From Platerodrilus igneus (Eukaryota > Arthropoda > Insecta > Coleoptera > Lycidae), in assembly GCA_036346225.1 (NCBI GenBank), contig JARFIW010000900.1, positions 1,674,001 to 1,738,000 of the forward strand: a DNA stretch of 64,000 bases, in the 5' to 3' direction. Both the position numbers and the translations under genes were made by a program. Shown here piece by piece: positions 45,100-57,869 of the stretch. Under the pieces are notes generated by a model, which saw only the letters and a list, made by a program, of their open reading frames with translations, was not told where the DNA came from and did no database searches. Positions within the stretch are counted from its first letter, which is position 1, and each line of letters opens with the position of its first letter.

Positions 45100-46978
45100 T
45101 TCCACTTCAGCTGCTTCTTGACTAGTGAACGATCGAACTTTACACATACCAGCGATTTCCGTCTCGCCAAATAGGGCCTTTTCCAATTCATCGTCAGGCC
45201 AGTTATTTTGGTTCTACACACTAGCGTTGTTTAATAATTTAACTTCTGGAAATCGAGACGATAAGTTGTCATACAAGGCTTGGTAGAATCGCCTTTTCAG
45301 CTGAATAAATTCTTCTTCTTCGTGTGGTGATTGCTTAAACCGGGTTCATTTAAAACGTCCGGAAGTAGAAAATTCAATTTTTAACTTGCTGAAACTCTTG
45401 CCATCAAGATCTTTTAAAGCCAACAGTTTTTGCTTGGCATTGTCGATAGCATTACCTACTGTAAATATGGAAGCCCCTTCCGACTGCAAAAATAAGGAAA
45501 GCCCTTTTAAAACTCGCTAAGCATCTTTCAACATTGAAATTTCAGCAACGAATATCCACTTTTACATTTTAGACGCTATTCCTTTACAAGTGCTTTGCAC
45601 CTTCACCCATCTTTGTTTATCGTTCTGACACTTGAGCATATGCCTGTATAACACCGGATAGTCGTGCCACAACGCTTTAATGCTGGTGAAAGAGGAGAAC
45701 ACCCATCGAACTGTAAAAAATTTCCCAACCTTCAGGAGAACAGTTCCTACACTTTTAGCAACTGCTGACAGTTCTGCATTATTCTTTGGTGACATACTAT
45801 AGAAAGCATACAGAGAATCCAAAAACATTTTAACTGACTAACAGCATTTATGTCACCGACACTTTTTTTCACCGTTAGTTCCATTCTGTGCGCCATACAG
45901 TGAAAAACTTGAAGCTTTGGGAACCTCCTCTTCAATAGTGTGGTCCTTTATGTATCCCCATCTACTTGCTTCATCGCTGCAAAATCCGATAAATTGGTTT
46001 GCTATACTCGATTCAGTCAGTTCGATTTCTGATAGAAATTTGAGTTTTTCAGTTATGTATTCGGATCTGGTATTTTCCAGCTGTACTAACCCCAGAAAAT
46101 ATGTACATGGTTCTCCCTCAAATAAAAACCGTATATAAATAATCATTTCCTCTGTGATTGACAGATGTGCTCTCATCGATCAGGATGGAAAATAGATACT
46201 GATTTTTTTCAATGTATTGCACAAGTTCACTTCGCATTTCCATGCAAACGTGGTTTAATAAATTTTTGCATGCATGATCAGAATGTAAAACATTTCCCAT
46301 ATCCAAACCATTGATACACTGCAGCGAAACTGACCTCTGATGCTCGACAAAACTTAGAGCCGACTTGGCACACTCATATGCGGTGCGAAAAATTTTTTCG
46401 GTTACTTCAATTTCTTGCTTGTTTTTTTCTTCGAAATTTCGATTTGCATTTTCCAGGTTTAGTTCTATTTCCAGGTTTTCACGCTGTTTGAGAATTTCAA
46501 TACATTGGCCGTGTGACCCTGAATCCCCATGTTTGTCAATTTTTTTTAAAAGCGTTTTTGCATCTTTTACGCCTTTTCCACCTCCGTCCACAAATGTAAT
46601 TTCCCTTTCGGAATGCTACCCCTTATGCTTAAATAATCCAAGACCTTTCACATTACTACAAACATTGCAATAAACATATCCTTTTTTCGTTACACGATAG
46701 CCATGGCCGCGATTGCTGCCAAATTTCAAACTGTTTTTTATTACGGCACTGAACAGGAAATGTATGGTGTATATCTATATCCTCCTTTGGCTGTGTACTT
46801 GCACTGTAGCCGGTAGCGTTGTCTTCGGTGTTACCAGTGCAAAAACATTTCTTTGCTCATTTAGAATTTCTGATGCTGTTGTCACCTGCACATCTAAAAT
46901 CTCCGATTGTTTCACTATTGTTTTGTTTGCAAAAAAATCTGTAATTTTGCGCTTTTTTTCTTTTGGTGGCTGATCCAT
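45100..46978 (-). pseudogene. hAT-type transposase-derived gene, KIAA1586-like, broken
   Basis: The minus-strand reading starts MDQPPKEKKRKITDFF (46978) and passes a Cys/His finger (YCNVCSNVKGLGLFKHK). A long open block (46118-46591) follows with FSILIDESTSVN, the first acidic motif. Next are SEIELTESSIANQFIGFCSD, then FHCMAHRMELTVKKSV (the conserved HxxAHRxELAV motif), FLDSLYAFYSMSPKN, FTVRWVFSSFTSIKALWHDY (RW motif) and the dimerisation-type C-terminus EEEFIQLKRRFYQALYDNL. This order matches the hAT lineage whose vertebrate homologues are annotated E3 SUMO ligase KIAA1586-like. About four frame breaks, each small, suggest moderate age. Confidence 0.75.
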
Positions 46979-49900
46979 CTTACTAAAGTTTTTTTTAAAT
47001 ACTAATCACAAAATTCACAAATCATATACGATATACTCAAAATTAACTACACTGCTATCTCACGGACTCTGGTTTTATTTATTATTTTCACATATTATAA
47101 CGTTTTGCCTTACTAATGGGTTATTTTTCTTTACTCCTATATCGCCAGCTGAAAGGCACAAGGATAGATAACGAGGATTTCCTGATGATGTAAAGAGCCC
47201 AAGGTTAGTTTAGATTGGAAAATGACTCGTAGATGCAGAAACCTCCAAAGGCTAAGCGGCTAGTCGAGCGATTTGCTCTGGGTAGAACATGAGGTTGGAT
47301 TGCGACCAAAAATATAGTGAATATGGCGCCACCAAGTTTTTGTATACAATGAAGACCTAATTTGAGTCTGTTTGTGTAAAGGGAATGCGGAAACCTATAC
47401 TCAAATACCGTTATACAAAAAATATTACAAGAACATAACCCTTATAGATGCTTACCTTATAGCTCGATATTGATCGTTAAAGATGCACTGCTACACCTGT
47501 AAATAGATTAAATCAAGGCTAGCACAGTTTGTGCATTAACTTCAAAAAATTCATAATTAATAAGAACCAAACCTCATTCATTCCAACTAATAATCACAGA
47601 CTTGACCAAAATAAATTTCTATTCTTTTAAGTTTCAGTTGAAAATTATTTACAAAGCTTTACCTTAACAAATTTACTTTAAAAATTGATATTATGATTAC
47701 GAAAAATAGGTACTTATATACTTGGTAATAATCTCAACATCTGTATCTCACAAAAATAGAGTGTTGTAATTTTTACATTATAAAAATCTAGCAAGATTGT
47801 ATTCTTGTAAATGTTTAAACTTGAGCTTTATGAATGATTAAATTTATACTACAAACTTTATTTGGCCTTGGTAGTACGTACTACTTAGACTTCACATTAA
47901 ATCGTATGCTAAAATATTCCAATTAATAATTATTGAAGAGCAAAATGAAACAATTTAGTTATCTAAACTTAGATAGTTTGACATTCAAATAATAGCTTTA
48001 ATTTTTGTTAATCTTGAAAGTTAACCTTTTCCACCTATATACCGCCATCTACCATTTTTGTTTGTACTAATAAAAAGATAAAAGTGAAGTTTCATAGATT
48101 CCTTTCACCAATGTTAAAATAACCTGAGGTCAATCACATAATGAGCTAGAAAATTTCCACGTGAACAAACAAAAACTTATTTGTTTGTCATGCCAAAGGT
48201 TACAGCTTGACGTACTTAAAACTCTAATTACGTACTAGATGTTTATCCATCAGAAAAATACTTGCAATGTATTTGGACCATCTCCGGAATATTAATTGAT
48301 AATTTGAAATCTTCTTATTTCAACAATAATCAGGTTAGAATTCTCCAAAACCACATAATCTAATTAACCTTGATACAAAATATCAAACGAACATCACGTG
48401 CATCCACATCAAATAAATTATCCACGTTGAATTAATTATCACATCAAATAAACTGCGTATTAAATAAGTTGCACTTCGAATAAAATTTTCATTACCAATA
48501 ATTACATTTCATATAAGTTTTACAAATCCTATAAGTTGTCTTTCATACAAGTTGCATGCTATTTTAAAGCCAACCATTCTAAATTACGCCCTGTTTTGTG
48601 CAAACTATATTCTGCCAAGCGTCGACATATAGCGCCTTTAACGAAGACGATTTCATATCGAAATCAACTTTTATCTTCCTGTGTTTCCAACACCAGGTGT
48701 GCGACGCCATGTTCTTCTATACAAAGAACGAATGACCTTCTCAAGCAACAGCTCAGGTGAAAGTGTTCTATTACGACGTATACTACCGCCTGACAGCAGT
48801 TACGATTTTAATAATTATCGAAGGAGGGAGCTCTTATAATGATGCTCGCAAATGGTATTTTCTGTCACCGCCGTTCGAAAGCTTATATTGGATTCAACAA
48901 CATGTAATAATTTTTACGTAGACTGTGTAGAGATATTATACTTGAATTGACTTTTTATAAAAATATTAACTTAAATATTTGTCAAGATATTGCAGGAAAA
49001 TAAACTTGTTACAATATATCAAACAGTACACTTTAAATCCCCATAGATGCACGCCACTTGTGACATGTCCCCTTCCAATCTTCGCCTTCCATAAATTTCC
49101 CAATTACCAATCATGGCCCACTACATGACACGTGACGTTTAGATTTATAACGTTCACCCCTGCATCGACTAAGTTAGCGCACCTGAAAGTACAAAACCTC
49201 CTTCGTATGTTAACAAGGGTATACAGGAACACTTTGTCCCAGCTCAGTAACCAAAGTCTTACGTAGGTCTCATTGTGTTTTACAGAAAATACGGCCGGAA
49301 TTGCCAGATGGTAGAAATACGATAATAAACAGGCTTAACACTTAACATCTTACTAGGCCGTTGGAGGAAGTGTAGCAATATAACAATTTAACACGAGTTT
49401 CAAGCAATAAAAACACAACCAATAAAAACGTTATTCATGCTAAAATTATGAAAAAATTATGAAATAGGTTAGGTTGAACAGTAGATATTCTATATTCAGC
49501 AATTAAAATCTTATACATTTTAAGAAAAAACATATTAGTTCCATGATTCTTATTGCGTTCACACCTAAAATAAATGGCAAAATGGAACGATACATATCGA
49601 CTAGAAGACCGACCACTAAATTCTTCATCTTGTTTGAATAAGGGGGTGCGTTCGACCCTTCCTGGGTTTTAAAAATTTGTCAGCTGCGGGGGTTGGATAC
49701 AATACCTGGGAGGGTTGAACCCCCAACTCCCCCAACGAATCGAACTGTCTACGTAATAGATTTTCTTAAATGTACGTTCTGCGCTTAATTTTTGATTGGG
49801 TGTTGTGGGGAAAAGTGCGTACATTTTTGTTGTGTGTAATAATTAAAAACTGGAGAAATAAACACATAAATTCCAAGAAAATGCACTTTAAAAAACATCA

Positions 49901-50110
49901 AATATTGTCAGAAGAACATGAATTGTTCCAAACAATATACAATAAATTGAAAAGGTCATTATACAGTTCTTTATTTCGGCAATGTTAGGTTAAACAAAAG
50001 TGTACGTTAAAAATATTATAAATTTTTACTGTAATAATTTACAATTAATTGTTGTTCAATATATTGTATAGTTAAATTATATCTTTTATCAGTTAAAATG
50101 TTCTTAAAAA
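46979..50110. other. 3.1 kb AT-rich DNA without recognised gene
   Basis: Short open frames at 48536-48760 and 49770-49988 lack family features. Around 48400-48550 there is loose repetition of 'catcaaataaa' and 'ataagttg' words. An imperfect inverted repeat lies at 49644-49735. A B-box-like 'ggttggattgcgacc' lies at about 47290 but has no full tRNA fold. Confidence 0.45.
49644..49735. repeat. Small imperfect inverted repeat, C/G-rich ends
   Basis: 'gggggtgcgttcgacccttcctggg' near 49644 pairs imperfectly with 'cctgggagggttgaacccccaac' near 49705. It stands out in very AT-rich surroundings and may be a relic of a tiny MITE. Confidence 0.4.
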
Positions 50111-50658
50111 CCTTTATTCTCAATAAATACAAGACTAATAAGTATTCTTCACATTCACAATATTTACACAATATTTACATTTACATTAGTACCCTCTTAC
50201 TCACTATTTCTAGGCACTAATTTAATCTTCTAAATATGATGATTTAAACACTATTGTAGCGCCAATCTTACTGATAATTTATTTATCGAACACATTAATA
50301 TCACGTACGCGAATTTATATTACGTCACATAAACGAATTTATCTTTATATTAACTTATGTACATCAAACGTTTATTAGAGCAGAGTATAAACTAATACTT
50401 CTCTAATACAATGGGGCTCGCGTTTGTATACAATAATCCTTTTTTCTAGTTAAATCGGGAAAGTATCTAGAATGTGTGTCATTGAACCTATTGTATTACG
50501 ATACCTATGAATCATCCTTCTTATCACTAGACTGATATGATTGTAATACGAGATCTATGGATTATTCTTTCTAATCGCTAAACAATTATGAGAACGCTTT
50601 AATAAAAACCTAGCAATCGTAATTTCTAGAATGTTTTGTAACTTCAATTACTGTTACA
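50111..50658 (-). repeat. 3' LTR of the old Gypsy element
   Basis: Begins (minus) TGTAACAGTAATTGAAG and ends near 'attgagaataaagg'. Aligns along its length with 53788-54323. Confidence 0.82.
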
Positions 50659-50672
50659 TTGTCCCCCTTTTC
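50659..50672 (-). promoter_or_regulatory. Polypurine tract of the old Gypsy element
   Basis: 'gaaaagggggacaa' on the minus strand directly before the 3' LTR, the site of plus-strand priming. Confidence 0.75.
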
Positions 50673-51239
50673 AAACTGTTTTCTGTCCCAGAACATTTTG
50701 TGGGTCGGATGCCGGATGTTCCTGTTACGATAAGAACATACGAAGCCATTCTTACATATTCTGTATTGATGGAAGTAACATTTGATACTTACTAAACTTA
50801 GATATCGCCAACTTCTTGTCCCCAAACTCCCATCGTCTGATCTTTGAGATCCATTATTGCCCTACACACGTCTTGGTAACTGGGTTAACGAAAGGAAAAT
50901 TGCTTTGTCACTAGGTAATAAATACGATGATGTCTATATCTACGATGTATAGTTTTGCCCACCGCTGATTGTTGTTAGCGAAGCTGAATCAGACCATCAG
51001 ACCACGGTGGCAAACCCTCAGGTCATGTTAAGATCTGCCGCTACGCAATGCGCAAGAGAGTATTTCGATGACACATCAAATAGACCCCTATTGACCTTTT
51101 CGATAATCCCAAAGCTCACCTGGACGGTACCGCTGAATACGGATATGAACCTTTCCTATTTTGGGCCAGGACTTCGTTCCCTACTGACTTTACTTTATCA
51201 TGTCCTCCGGTATTGTCGAAGTCGTTACAGTAGTAAAGT

Positions 51240-52140
51240 GCCAGTCTGGTAATGTGCATTACTAGCTTCCTACCTTTAGCAGCTTTCGAATCTTATGTAT
51301 TCTACACCGTTTATTCGTTTCAGTACATTGTAAAAACCATACCAATTTCTTTGTAACTTTGGCGACAATCAACGAATCCGCCTGGAATTGTACAGCCATA
51401 CGCGGTCACCCATGTGGAAACCAGACTATTGCGCCTTGATGAAATTACTTGGTCTTCATCTAGTCGCCTGCAACCTGAATATTCCTTCTTACCTCTCCAT
51501 GCATGTCATTATACATTTTCCGCTCGAGTCTTTCGACATAATTTTCGCCTTACTGAACTCACGATCACATGATAAACGTATCTCGCGTCCCAGCATAGCA
51601 CATACAGGAGTCAGTCCAGTACTCTTGTGAACCGCAGATCGGTAGGCCAATAAAAATTGGCGTATATATTGGTCCCAGTCCTTTTGATGTTCAAAGACTA
51701 CCTTGGGGAGATACTTTACCAAGGCGCGGTCTGTGTGTTCTACCATACCATTCGATTGATAGTGAAACGGTGTCGTTCTAGTCTTTCTCATCACAAGTAT
51801 TCGGTAAACTTCTTGAAATGGCGTCGACTCAAAATTTCTGCCGTGGTTAACTTGCAGTTCCAAAGGTATTCCAAAACGGTAGAAAAGCTCTTCCACGGTT
51901 GCTGCTTCTCCGCTGGATATTGCATACGCCTAAGTCCATTTTGTTAAGTAGTCCATCACCGCCAAGATGTATTTATTTCCAGAGTCGGTTTTGGGGAATG
52001 GGCCTACGATTGCCAATCTCTCAAACGGGATTCCCACGTTTTCTGGTTACCCAACGACGAACATAACTGGTAATTCCTGCACCATTCCCTGACGTCTCCC
52101 TTGCAACCTACCAAGTAAAATCTTTTACGGACTTTCTCTA
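51240..52140 (-). pseudogene. Gypsy integrase, core and C-terminal part
   Basis: The open block 51489-51896 reads YRFGIPLELQVNHGRNFEST, then TRTTPFHYQSNGMVEHTDRA, KVVFEHQKDWDQYI, FLLAYRSAVHKSTGLTP and MLGREIRLSCD. This is the second half of the DDE integrase core, with the family's D(Q)GRNF altered to NHGRNF, so the second catalytic Asp is lost. The Glu-containing GMVE motif remains. After a frame break a short C-terminus reads VWFPHG and CRIHKIRKLLKV. The enzyme would join the DNA copy to the chromosome; this one cannot. Confidence 0.8.
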
Positions 52141-52299
52141 ACGTCTTTTCATGACGCCCAAGTGCCCTCCCGACGTCCTATTATGTAAATGTTCTAAAAT
52201 ATTGGACACTCAGCTTACAGATCCATCTTCCTTTTCCAGGGATTGAAATAAGATCCTGTCCTCTAACATCAAGGAAGCCCCTGTACCCAGTAATGCGAT

Positions 52300-53340
52300 T
52301 TCAGGGTGCTACTTAACGGACTAACGTGCTGCCACAACAAATTCTCCTCTGTTGATGTTCCAATCCATAATGATGCATTGGTCTGGTTCATTTTCTTGTT
52401 CTGTCCTCAGTTGCTGTGACTGCCAATCGTCGTTAATCACGATTGTTCGACAAAGACGATCACATTTCTTCTCGCGCCGTGAACAATGACTACAATCTTC
52501 TGTACAAGGCCGTCTCAACAACGCATCCGCGTTACGATGACTTCAATCCGCTCGATGTTCAGTGCCGAAATTGTATTCCTGTAGCCTTTCTATGCATCTC
52601 GCGACCTGTCATGACAGGCTCTTAAATTGCAGTAGCCACCTTAGCTCTGCGCGATATGTTCTCAGGTGAAACTTTTGATCATAGAGATACTTATAATAGT
52701 GCTATACCGATTTCACTACAGCCAATAGTTCTTTGCTAGTAACGCAGTAGTTGCTTTCAGGATTCAAGAACACTTTGTTGAAATAACCAATCGCTTTTTC
52801 TCGTACCTCCCGTTACTGAGACAACACACTTCCTGTGACAACATTACTTGCGTCCATGTCTAATATGAATTTGCTTTCCGAGCGAGGGTAGCTTAAGACC
52901 GGAGTTGATTTCAATACGTCTTAGATGTTGGAACGCAATTTGAAAACTTTCCGTCCATACATAATCACGCCCTTTTTCTGTCAATTTAGTCAAGGGTTGG
53001 GCAATAATCCACAAACAAATCTTCTATAGTATGTGCTTAATCTCAGAAAACTGCGTAGTTGGTGTTTGTGTTTGGACGTTGGTCACTCTTCCACTACCAT
53101 AGCTTTATCCGAATTTGACTTAACTCCATTTCGTGAAACTGTATGCTCAAGGTATTTTACTTCTTGTCCGAGCAGGTGGCATTTCTTTGGGTTCAAATTC
53201 AGAATGTCTCCTTGCAATTTTAGAAACACTTCCGTCAAATTGGTAGTATTCCTTGAATGTTTTCCAAACACCTTTCTCTCCATTTTTTCTAACAACCTTT
53301 CTGAAAACTATGCTTAAGATTTTGTAAATTGCAAACAAAT
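52300..53340 (-). pseudogene. Gypsy reverse transcriptase thumb and RNase H, broken
   Basis: Block 53083-53295 reads EVFLKLQGDILNLNPKKCHL and LGQEVKYLEHTVSRNGVKSN, the RT thumb, preceded by FERLLEKMERK. The stretch that should carry the catalytic YLDD between them is deleted. RNase H follows: SKFILDMDASN with the first catalytic Asp, VLSQ, ESNYCVTSKELLAVVKSV with the Glu. RRPCTEDCSHCSRREKKCD at 52321-52521 is the start of the connection to the integrase zinc domain. Stops are frequent. Confidence 0.78.
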
Positions 53341-53787
53341 TTGGCTTCTAGGTTTTCTGATAATTTTGTAGATTCCTGTATAAATTCCTCTCTCAGTTGG
53401 CTGTAATTTTCAATTAGTTTTTATTCAACTGTTTATACGATCTGATCTATTTTTTCAGCGGTTGTTATAGCTTCCTGTATAAACCCATCTTTCAATTGTT
53501 CAACGGTTTTCGCGTTCTGGTCTAATTTTCCGTACGGTTTGAGGCGGTTCGTTCTTGTTTCTCTGCATTTTTTCTAATTTCGCTGCCAGTTTCCTAGAGT
53601 TTTTGCGCTGTTTTTCTGCGTGTTCTTGTAAGCCTGACTTAAAGTCCTTCGAAAACGAAAGAATTTCATTATTCACATCTGTTGTTGACTACGAGTGACA
53701 GGCATGAAAAGAAAATGGTTCAAATGCATTTTTCACTACTACCACGCATCCGACACCAGTGCAACGAATTTTCTAATTATGCTTTAG
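53341..53787 (-). pseudogene. Gag remnant and leader of the old Gypsy element
   Basis: The minus strand reads EILSFSKDFKSGLQEHAEKQ and KLAAKLEKMQRNKNE, a short charged coiled coil of the kind found at the start of Gypsy Gags, just after the primer-site-like 'ctggtgtcggatgcg' (about 53745-53760). It then runs directly into RT sequence, so gag-protease-RT palm were lost in one or more deletions. Confidence 0.5.
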
Positions 53788-54323
53788 CCTTTATTCTCAA
53801 TAAATACAAGTCTAATAATTATTCTTTATAATCCCAAGTATTTACAGAATCTTGTATGCATTAACACTAGCTTAAGCACTATTTGTAGGCACTAATTTAA
53901 TCTTCTAAATACGATTAATTAAACACTATTTTAGCTCTAATCTTACGGTAATTTATTTATCTAACACATTTATATCACGTGCGCGAATTTATATTACGTT
54001 GCATGAGCTAATTTATTTTTACATTAATTTATGTACATCAAACGTTAATTACGACCGAGTTTAAACTAATACTTCTCTACCACAACGGACCTCGCGCTTA
54101 TATACAGTAATCTCATATTTTAGTTAAATCGGCAAAACATTTAGAATCTGCGTCATCAAAACTATTGTACTACGATACCTTCTTACCGCTAGGCAGATAT
54201 GATTGTAATATGAACTCTATAAATCATTCTTTCTTTTTGTTAAACAGATATGAGACCGCTTTAATAAAAACCGAACAAACGTTAAGTTCCAGAGTGTTCT
54301 ATAACCTCTTAATTACTGTTACA
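53788..54323 (-). repeat. 5' LTR of the old Gypsy element
   Basis: Aligns with 50111-50658. Starts TGTAACAGTAATTAAGAGG on the minus strand at 54323. Confidence 0.82.
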
Positions 54324-55060
54324 CTACTTTCATACTTGTTGTGGTGGTATGTTTGAATTTCTTTATTAAAGCTGAGGCCATATCTAAATCTTCTTCTTCT
54401 CCTTTTAAAACATTTAAAATTTTCGTACTTTTCTGAAACCAACGTTTTTGGTTGAGTCGTGTAACTTGGCTGAAACAATATTTCTGAGCGTCCTTGCACT
54501 TTAGATATTTATTTTGAAAATTTGTAATTATTTTAACAACATCAACGAGTCTGTATAGTGTTCCTGATAAAAGCACAGTTACTTTTTATATATGTCAAAT
54601 CATGTTTCAATTCTTGATCTTCAATCAACTTTTTACTCATTAATTGTTAATTTGATTCATTCCAAAACAATTTCTCTAAGATTTGGGAATGGTCGGTATA
54701 ATATATTGTAGCATGAACCATGTTCGTCATCTTGCAAAATCAGGTTCCAGTGACAAATGACAAATAAAAAAACCTTTCTTTGAAACATTGTTCACTTAAA
54801 GGAATTTTAATAAAGATTTTCTTTCCATGATTTATTAATTTATGCACCATTCGAAAATTCAATCCAACAGTTTCTGCAACAGAATTAATACCATGTGCCA
54901 AACAAATGTAGTGAAGTATATTTTCATAAAATATTTTTAAATTGGATGTTATTTTTACAATATAAACTGCTGCATCAAACGCCATTAACAATTGCAGAAG
55001 ACATAGCTCGAGCAAGAAAAAAATTAGCGAAACTTTCGTTAACAAATCTAGCAACCGTAA
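54324..55060 (-). pseudogene. hAT-type transposase remnant (CGBP1-like lineage)
   Basis: The minus-strand block 54740-55054 reads MAFDAAVYIVKITSNLKIFY, then LHYICLAHGINSVAETVGL, then KLINHGKKIFIKIPLSEQCF. This matches the TDAAPYMxKAG...LTCxAHxLxRVAExxR...GKKxFLKxPxRxxxFK segment of a hAT lineage common in insects. The block 54299-54576 (VDVVKIITNFQNKYLK, LKGEEEDLDMASALIKKF) is further downstream in the same protein. The Gypsy LTR begins at 54323, right where this reading stops, so the Gypsy element probably landed in it. Confidence 0.6.
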
Positions 55061-55509
55061 AACTCTTTTGTGCTAATTAAATATCCATTAGTTAGAATAT
55101 TTTTGTTTAACACAGCAATAATCAAATTAGCAAACACAGTTATTTGTTGTTTCGTCAACATTGAACCAAATGTAGCTGCTTTCTATTGTTTGTAAAATTT
55201 TATTAATGGTGTTTCAAAAAATTAAACTAACGCAATGTTTCCTTAAAGCGATAACTGTCATTAAATTTGCAATATAGCCCAGATGCCATGCAACTTTTTT
55301 TATGGAACCCTATTTGTTTTGAGCTTGAGGGTACAGTTACTATGAAAAACTTTTTTATAAAATTAGAAATAAAAACATAAACACGATGCAAGGCATGCTA
55401 CATCGTCTCACAAGTTTAGGAATCAGTGGAACTAACTGTTGCGTCATATACTATGAAATTTAAAAGTTCATTGAACAAGCAAAAACATCTAAATAATAAA
55501 ACTCTAAAG
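55061..55509. other. No gene recognised
   Basis: AT-rich; probably the decayed 5' part of the hAT remnant. Confidence 0.35.
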
Positions 55510-55870
55510 ATTTATAATAAGAAAGGTGGATATAAATTGATGAGAAAAAGACGGCATCTTGGTCAATAAAGGTAAAATCCTAATTAGCAATAATTAATTA
55601 TAAAAGCGTAAATTTTCTGTAAGAACGCTGGGTGGTGTATGAGGCTAAGTTTCATGTTAGTTAAATGGATGTGTATTTTACTAATATCATTCATTTTGCA
55701 TCGAGGCAAAAATTGCAATAAAAAAGAATTATTTATTTTACAGAAAAGTTTTATTTTAATTACTATAAAGCGCTATAGGTAGATGTTCACGTAGTCATTT
55801 GTTATTACATTCAATAAAAGCCAACATTTGCATGATAAACTGCAATATCGAAACAAATTTACTATTTAAA
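55510..55870 (+). repeat. Direct repeat R2, copy 1
   Basis: Collinear with 56340-56690: 'catcttggtcaataa', 'tataattaattataaaa', 'gtgtatgaggcta', 'tttactataaagcgctata', 'gtcatttgttattaca' and 'gcatttgcatgataaactg'. Start-to-start spacing is about 835 bp. No coding sequence recognised. Confidence 0.8.
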
Positions 55871-56339
55871 AAGTTTGCCACAGCTAACAGTAGGATAATT
55901 TTTAATTTAAAAATAATGCGTGTTGTAGAGCAACATAAATTTTAATTGTACCAACGTTCAAGTTAGAGTGCATGATGTTGATAGATCTAACAGATAAGTT
56001 AAAGGCATAGTTTATACCGAAAGCAAAATTATTATTATTGGGGATTACTGTTATATGGGATGGGATGATGAACTGAGCGTCAATAAAGAGATTGCATTTA
56101 TATTAATTATATTGAAATGAGAGTGGGCTAACTAAATTGGATTCAACTAATTCTCCTGATAAGGCATTTAAGCAAATTGTCCTGGTTAAGTTATTCGGGT
56201 AAATTAAGGAGCAAATTGATTGTAAAATAGAGAAGATATTGGTGTAGGGTATGAGAAAATCTTCGACGCATTATGTTGATATACGTGTTTATGAAAATTA
56301 AAACGAGAAACTTTTTCTTTATTTTTAAAATTTCATATT
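55871..56339. other. Spacer between R2 copies
   Basis: Nothing recognised. Confidence 0.4.
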
Positions 56340-56690
56340 TTAATTTAGGAGAAAAATAGTGAGAAAAAGGCGCCATCTTGGTCAATAAGAACAAAATTCT
56401 AATTCGCTATAATTAATTATAAAAACTTAAACCTTTTTTAAGAACACATTCTGTGTATGAGGCTACGTTAAATAGATGGATATTTTACTCATATCATTCA
56501 TTCTGTATTAAGGCAAAAATTTTAATTAGAAAGAGTTATTTACTTTACTGAAAAGTTGCATTTTAATTTACTATAAAGCGCTATAAGTAGATGGTCATTT
56601 GTTATTACACTCAATAAAGATCAGCATTTGCATGATAAACTGTAATATCTAAACAAATTTGCTATTTGTGAAAGTAGCATTTGAAAAAAT
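56340..56690 (+). repeat. Direct repeat R2, copy 2
   Basis: See copy 1 at 55510. Confidence 0.8.
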
Positions 56691-57857
56691 TAAAAATAAA
56701 AATGATTGGAATTTACGTATAACGAACGAAGTCGATTCTGCATTGAGGAAAGCGCTCGACGAAAAAAATGTTTTGTTATGAACGGCAACGTTTATATTGG
56801 TCTAAATTACGTGATTGGTAAGGAGTTTCATATTTGGATAACACGGTGGATTTTTAAAAACATGGTTATTTATAATCGGAATTGGACGTCATTTATAGGA
56901 CTACAGTAAGTCTAAAAGGAGGATTCCTGCTATTTCTGCGAACCAGTGAAGTGATTTAAAAATAGTTCTACAAAAATAAATGCAAGTATTAAGATTGTTA
57001 TAAAAATGTTTTGCAATTATTAGTTTGATTTTCGCTGATTCTGAGAAATAGTAAGTAGATAATAAGGGTTGTTTTAGGACTTCAAATATTACCTCAAATA
57101 CCACTTCAATTACACATATTACTTCAAACACCACTTCATATTTTGTCTGTCAGATTTTTATGCGACCTCAATTAAAATCTAGTTGATATAATTTGAACTT
57201 GAGCAACTTATTTTTCGGTTTTGTTTTGAGATGGTCGTGTGTAATTCTGTTCAAGAAATTATCTCGTCATAAAAGTTAGTGTTCAGTAAGACATTAAGAA
57301 TTAGACAGTCAGGAATTTTTCCAAGGCACCAGAAATCAAATGTCAAATTAGTTTTAAGATTTATGTATGTCTGTCGTTTTTTGTGTAAAAAATTTTAAGA
57401 AAACATTCAACTCGCACTTTGTATTCAACAATTTTATTTTGAGAAGTTGTAGATTTAAGATTTCATTAATTCAAAATTTCACTTAGAAAATTATTTATAT
57501 AAGAAAAGGCTAATTTACACGTATCTTTCTAAAAAGTATATTTTTAAAAGTATAAGTAGGGTACTGAGAGTACGCTGACGCTGGAAGTTCAATATAAGTT
57601 TACTCAGCGTGTAAGTTAAAACATTGGTACCTTTTTATATATTTTTTTATATGTGATTTATACTGCACACATTTTCATTTTCTCTTTATTATTGTTTGTA
57701 AATATTGTACTTTAAAAATTTTTTGTTAAAATTAATATATTTATCTATTCAAGCTGGAGAGTCTTACTGAAATAATCGAGTTAGTGGATTCTTAAATTGA
57801 GTTTTGAGATATCTGCGTCTGTCGTATATAGAAGTTTACTTCAACATCACAGCAGTA
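56691..57857. other. No gene recognised
   Basis: The start (56706-56780) has a codon-like stretch NDWNLRITNEVDSALRKALD that ends in a stop and has no partner. The rest is AT-rich. Confidence 0.4.
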
Positions 57858-57869
57858 TATACGTGTATG

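Larger units (their letters stand above)
50111..54323 (-). mobile_element. Gypsy LTR retrotransposon with both LTRs, old and internally deleted
   Basis: In minus-strand order: 5' LTR (54323-53788), primer-site-like 'tggtgtcggatgcg', a coiled-coil Gag start, RT missing its catalytic box, RNase H, integrase, a polypurine tract 'gaaaagggggacaa' (50672-50659) and 3' LTR (50658-50111). The LTRs differ at many positions, so insertion is old. The interior of 3.1 kb is too short: most of gag and all of protease are missing. Confidence 0.85.

Noticed and set aside
47230..47310. tRNA-like stretch with 'ggttggattgcgacc'
   Set aside because: B-box has two mismatches at key positions and no acceptor stem could be formed.
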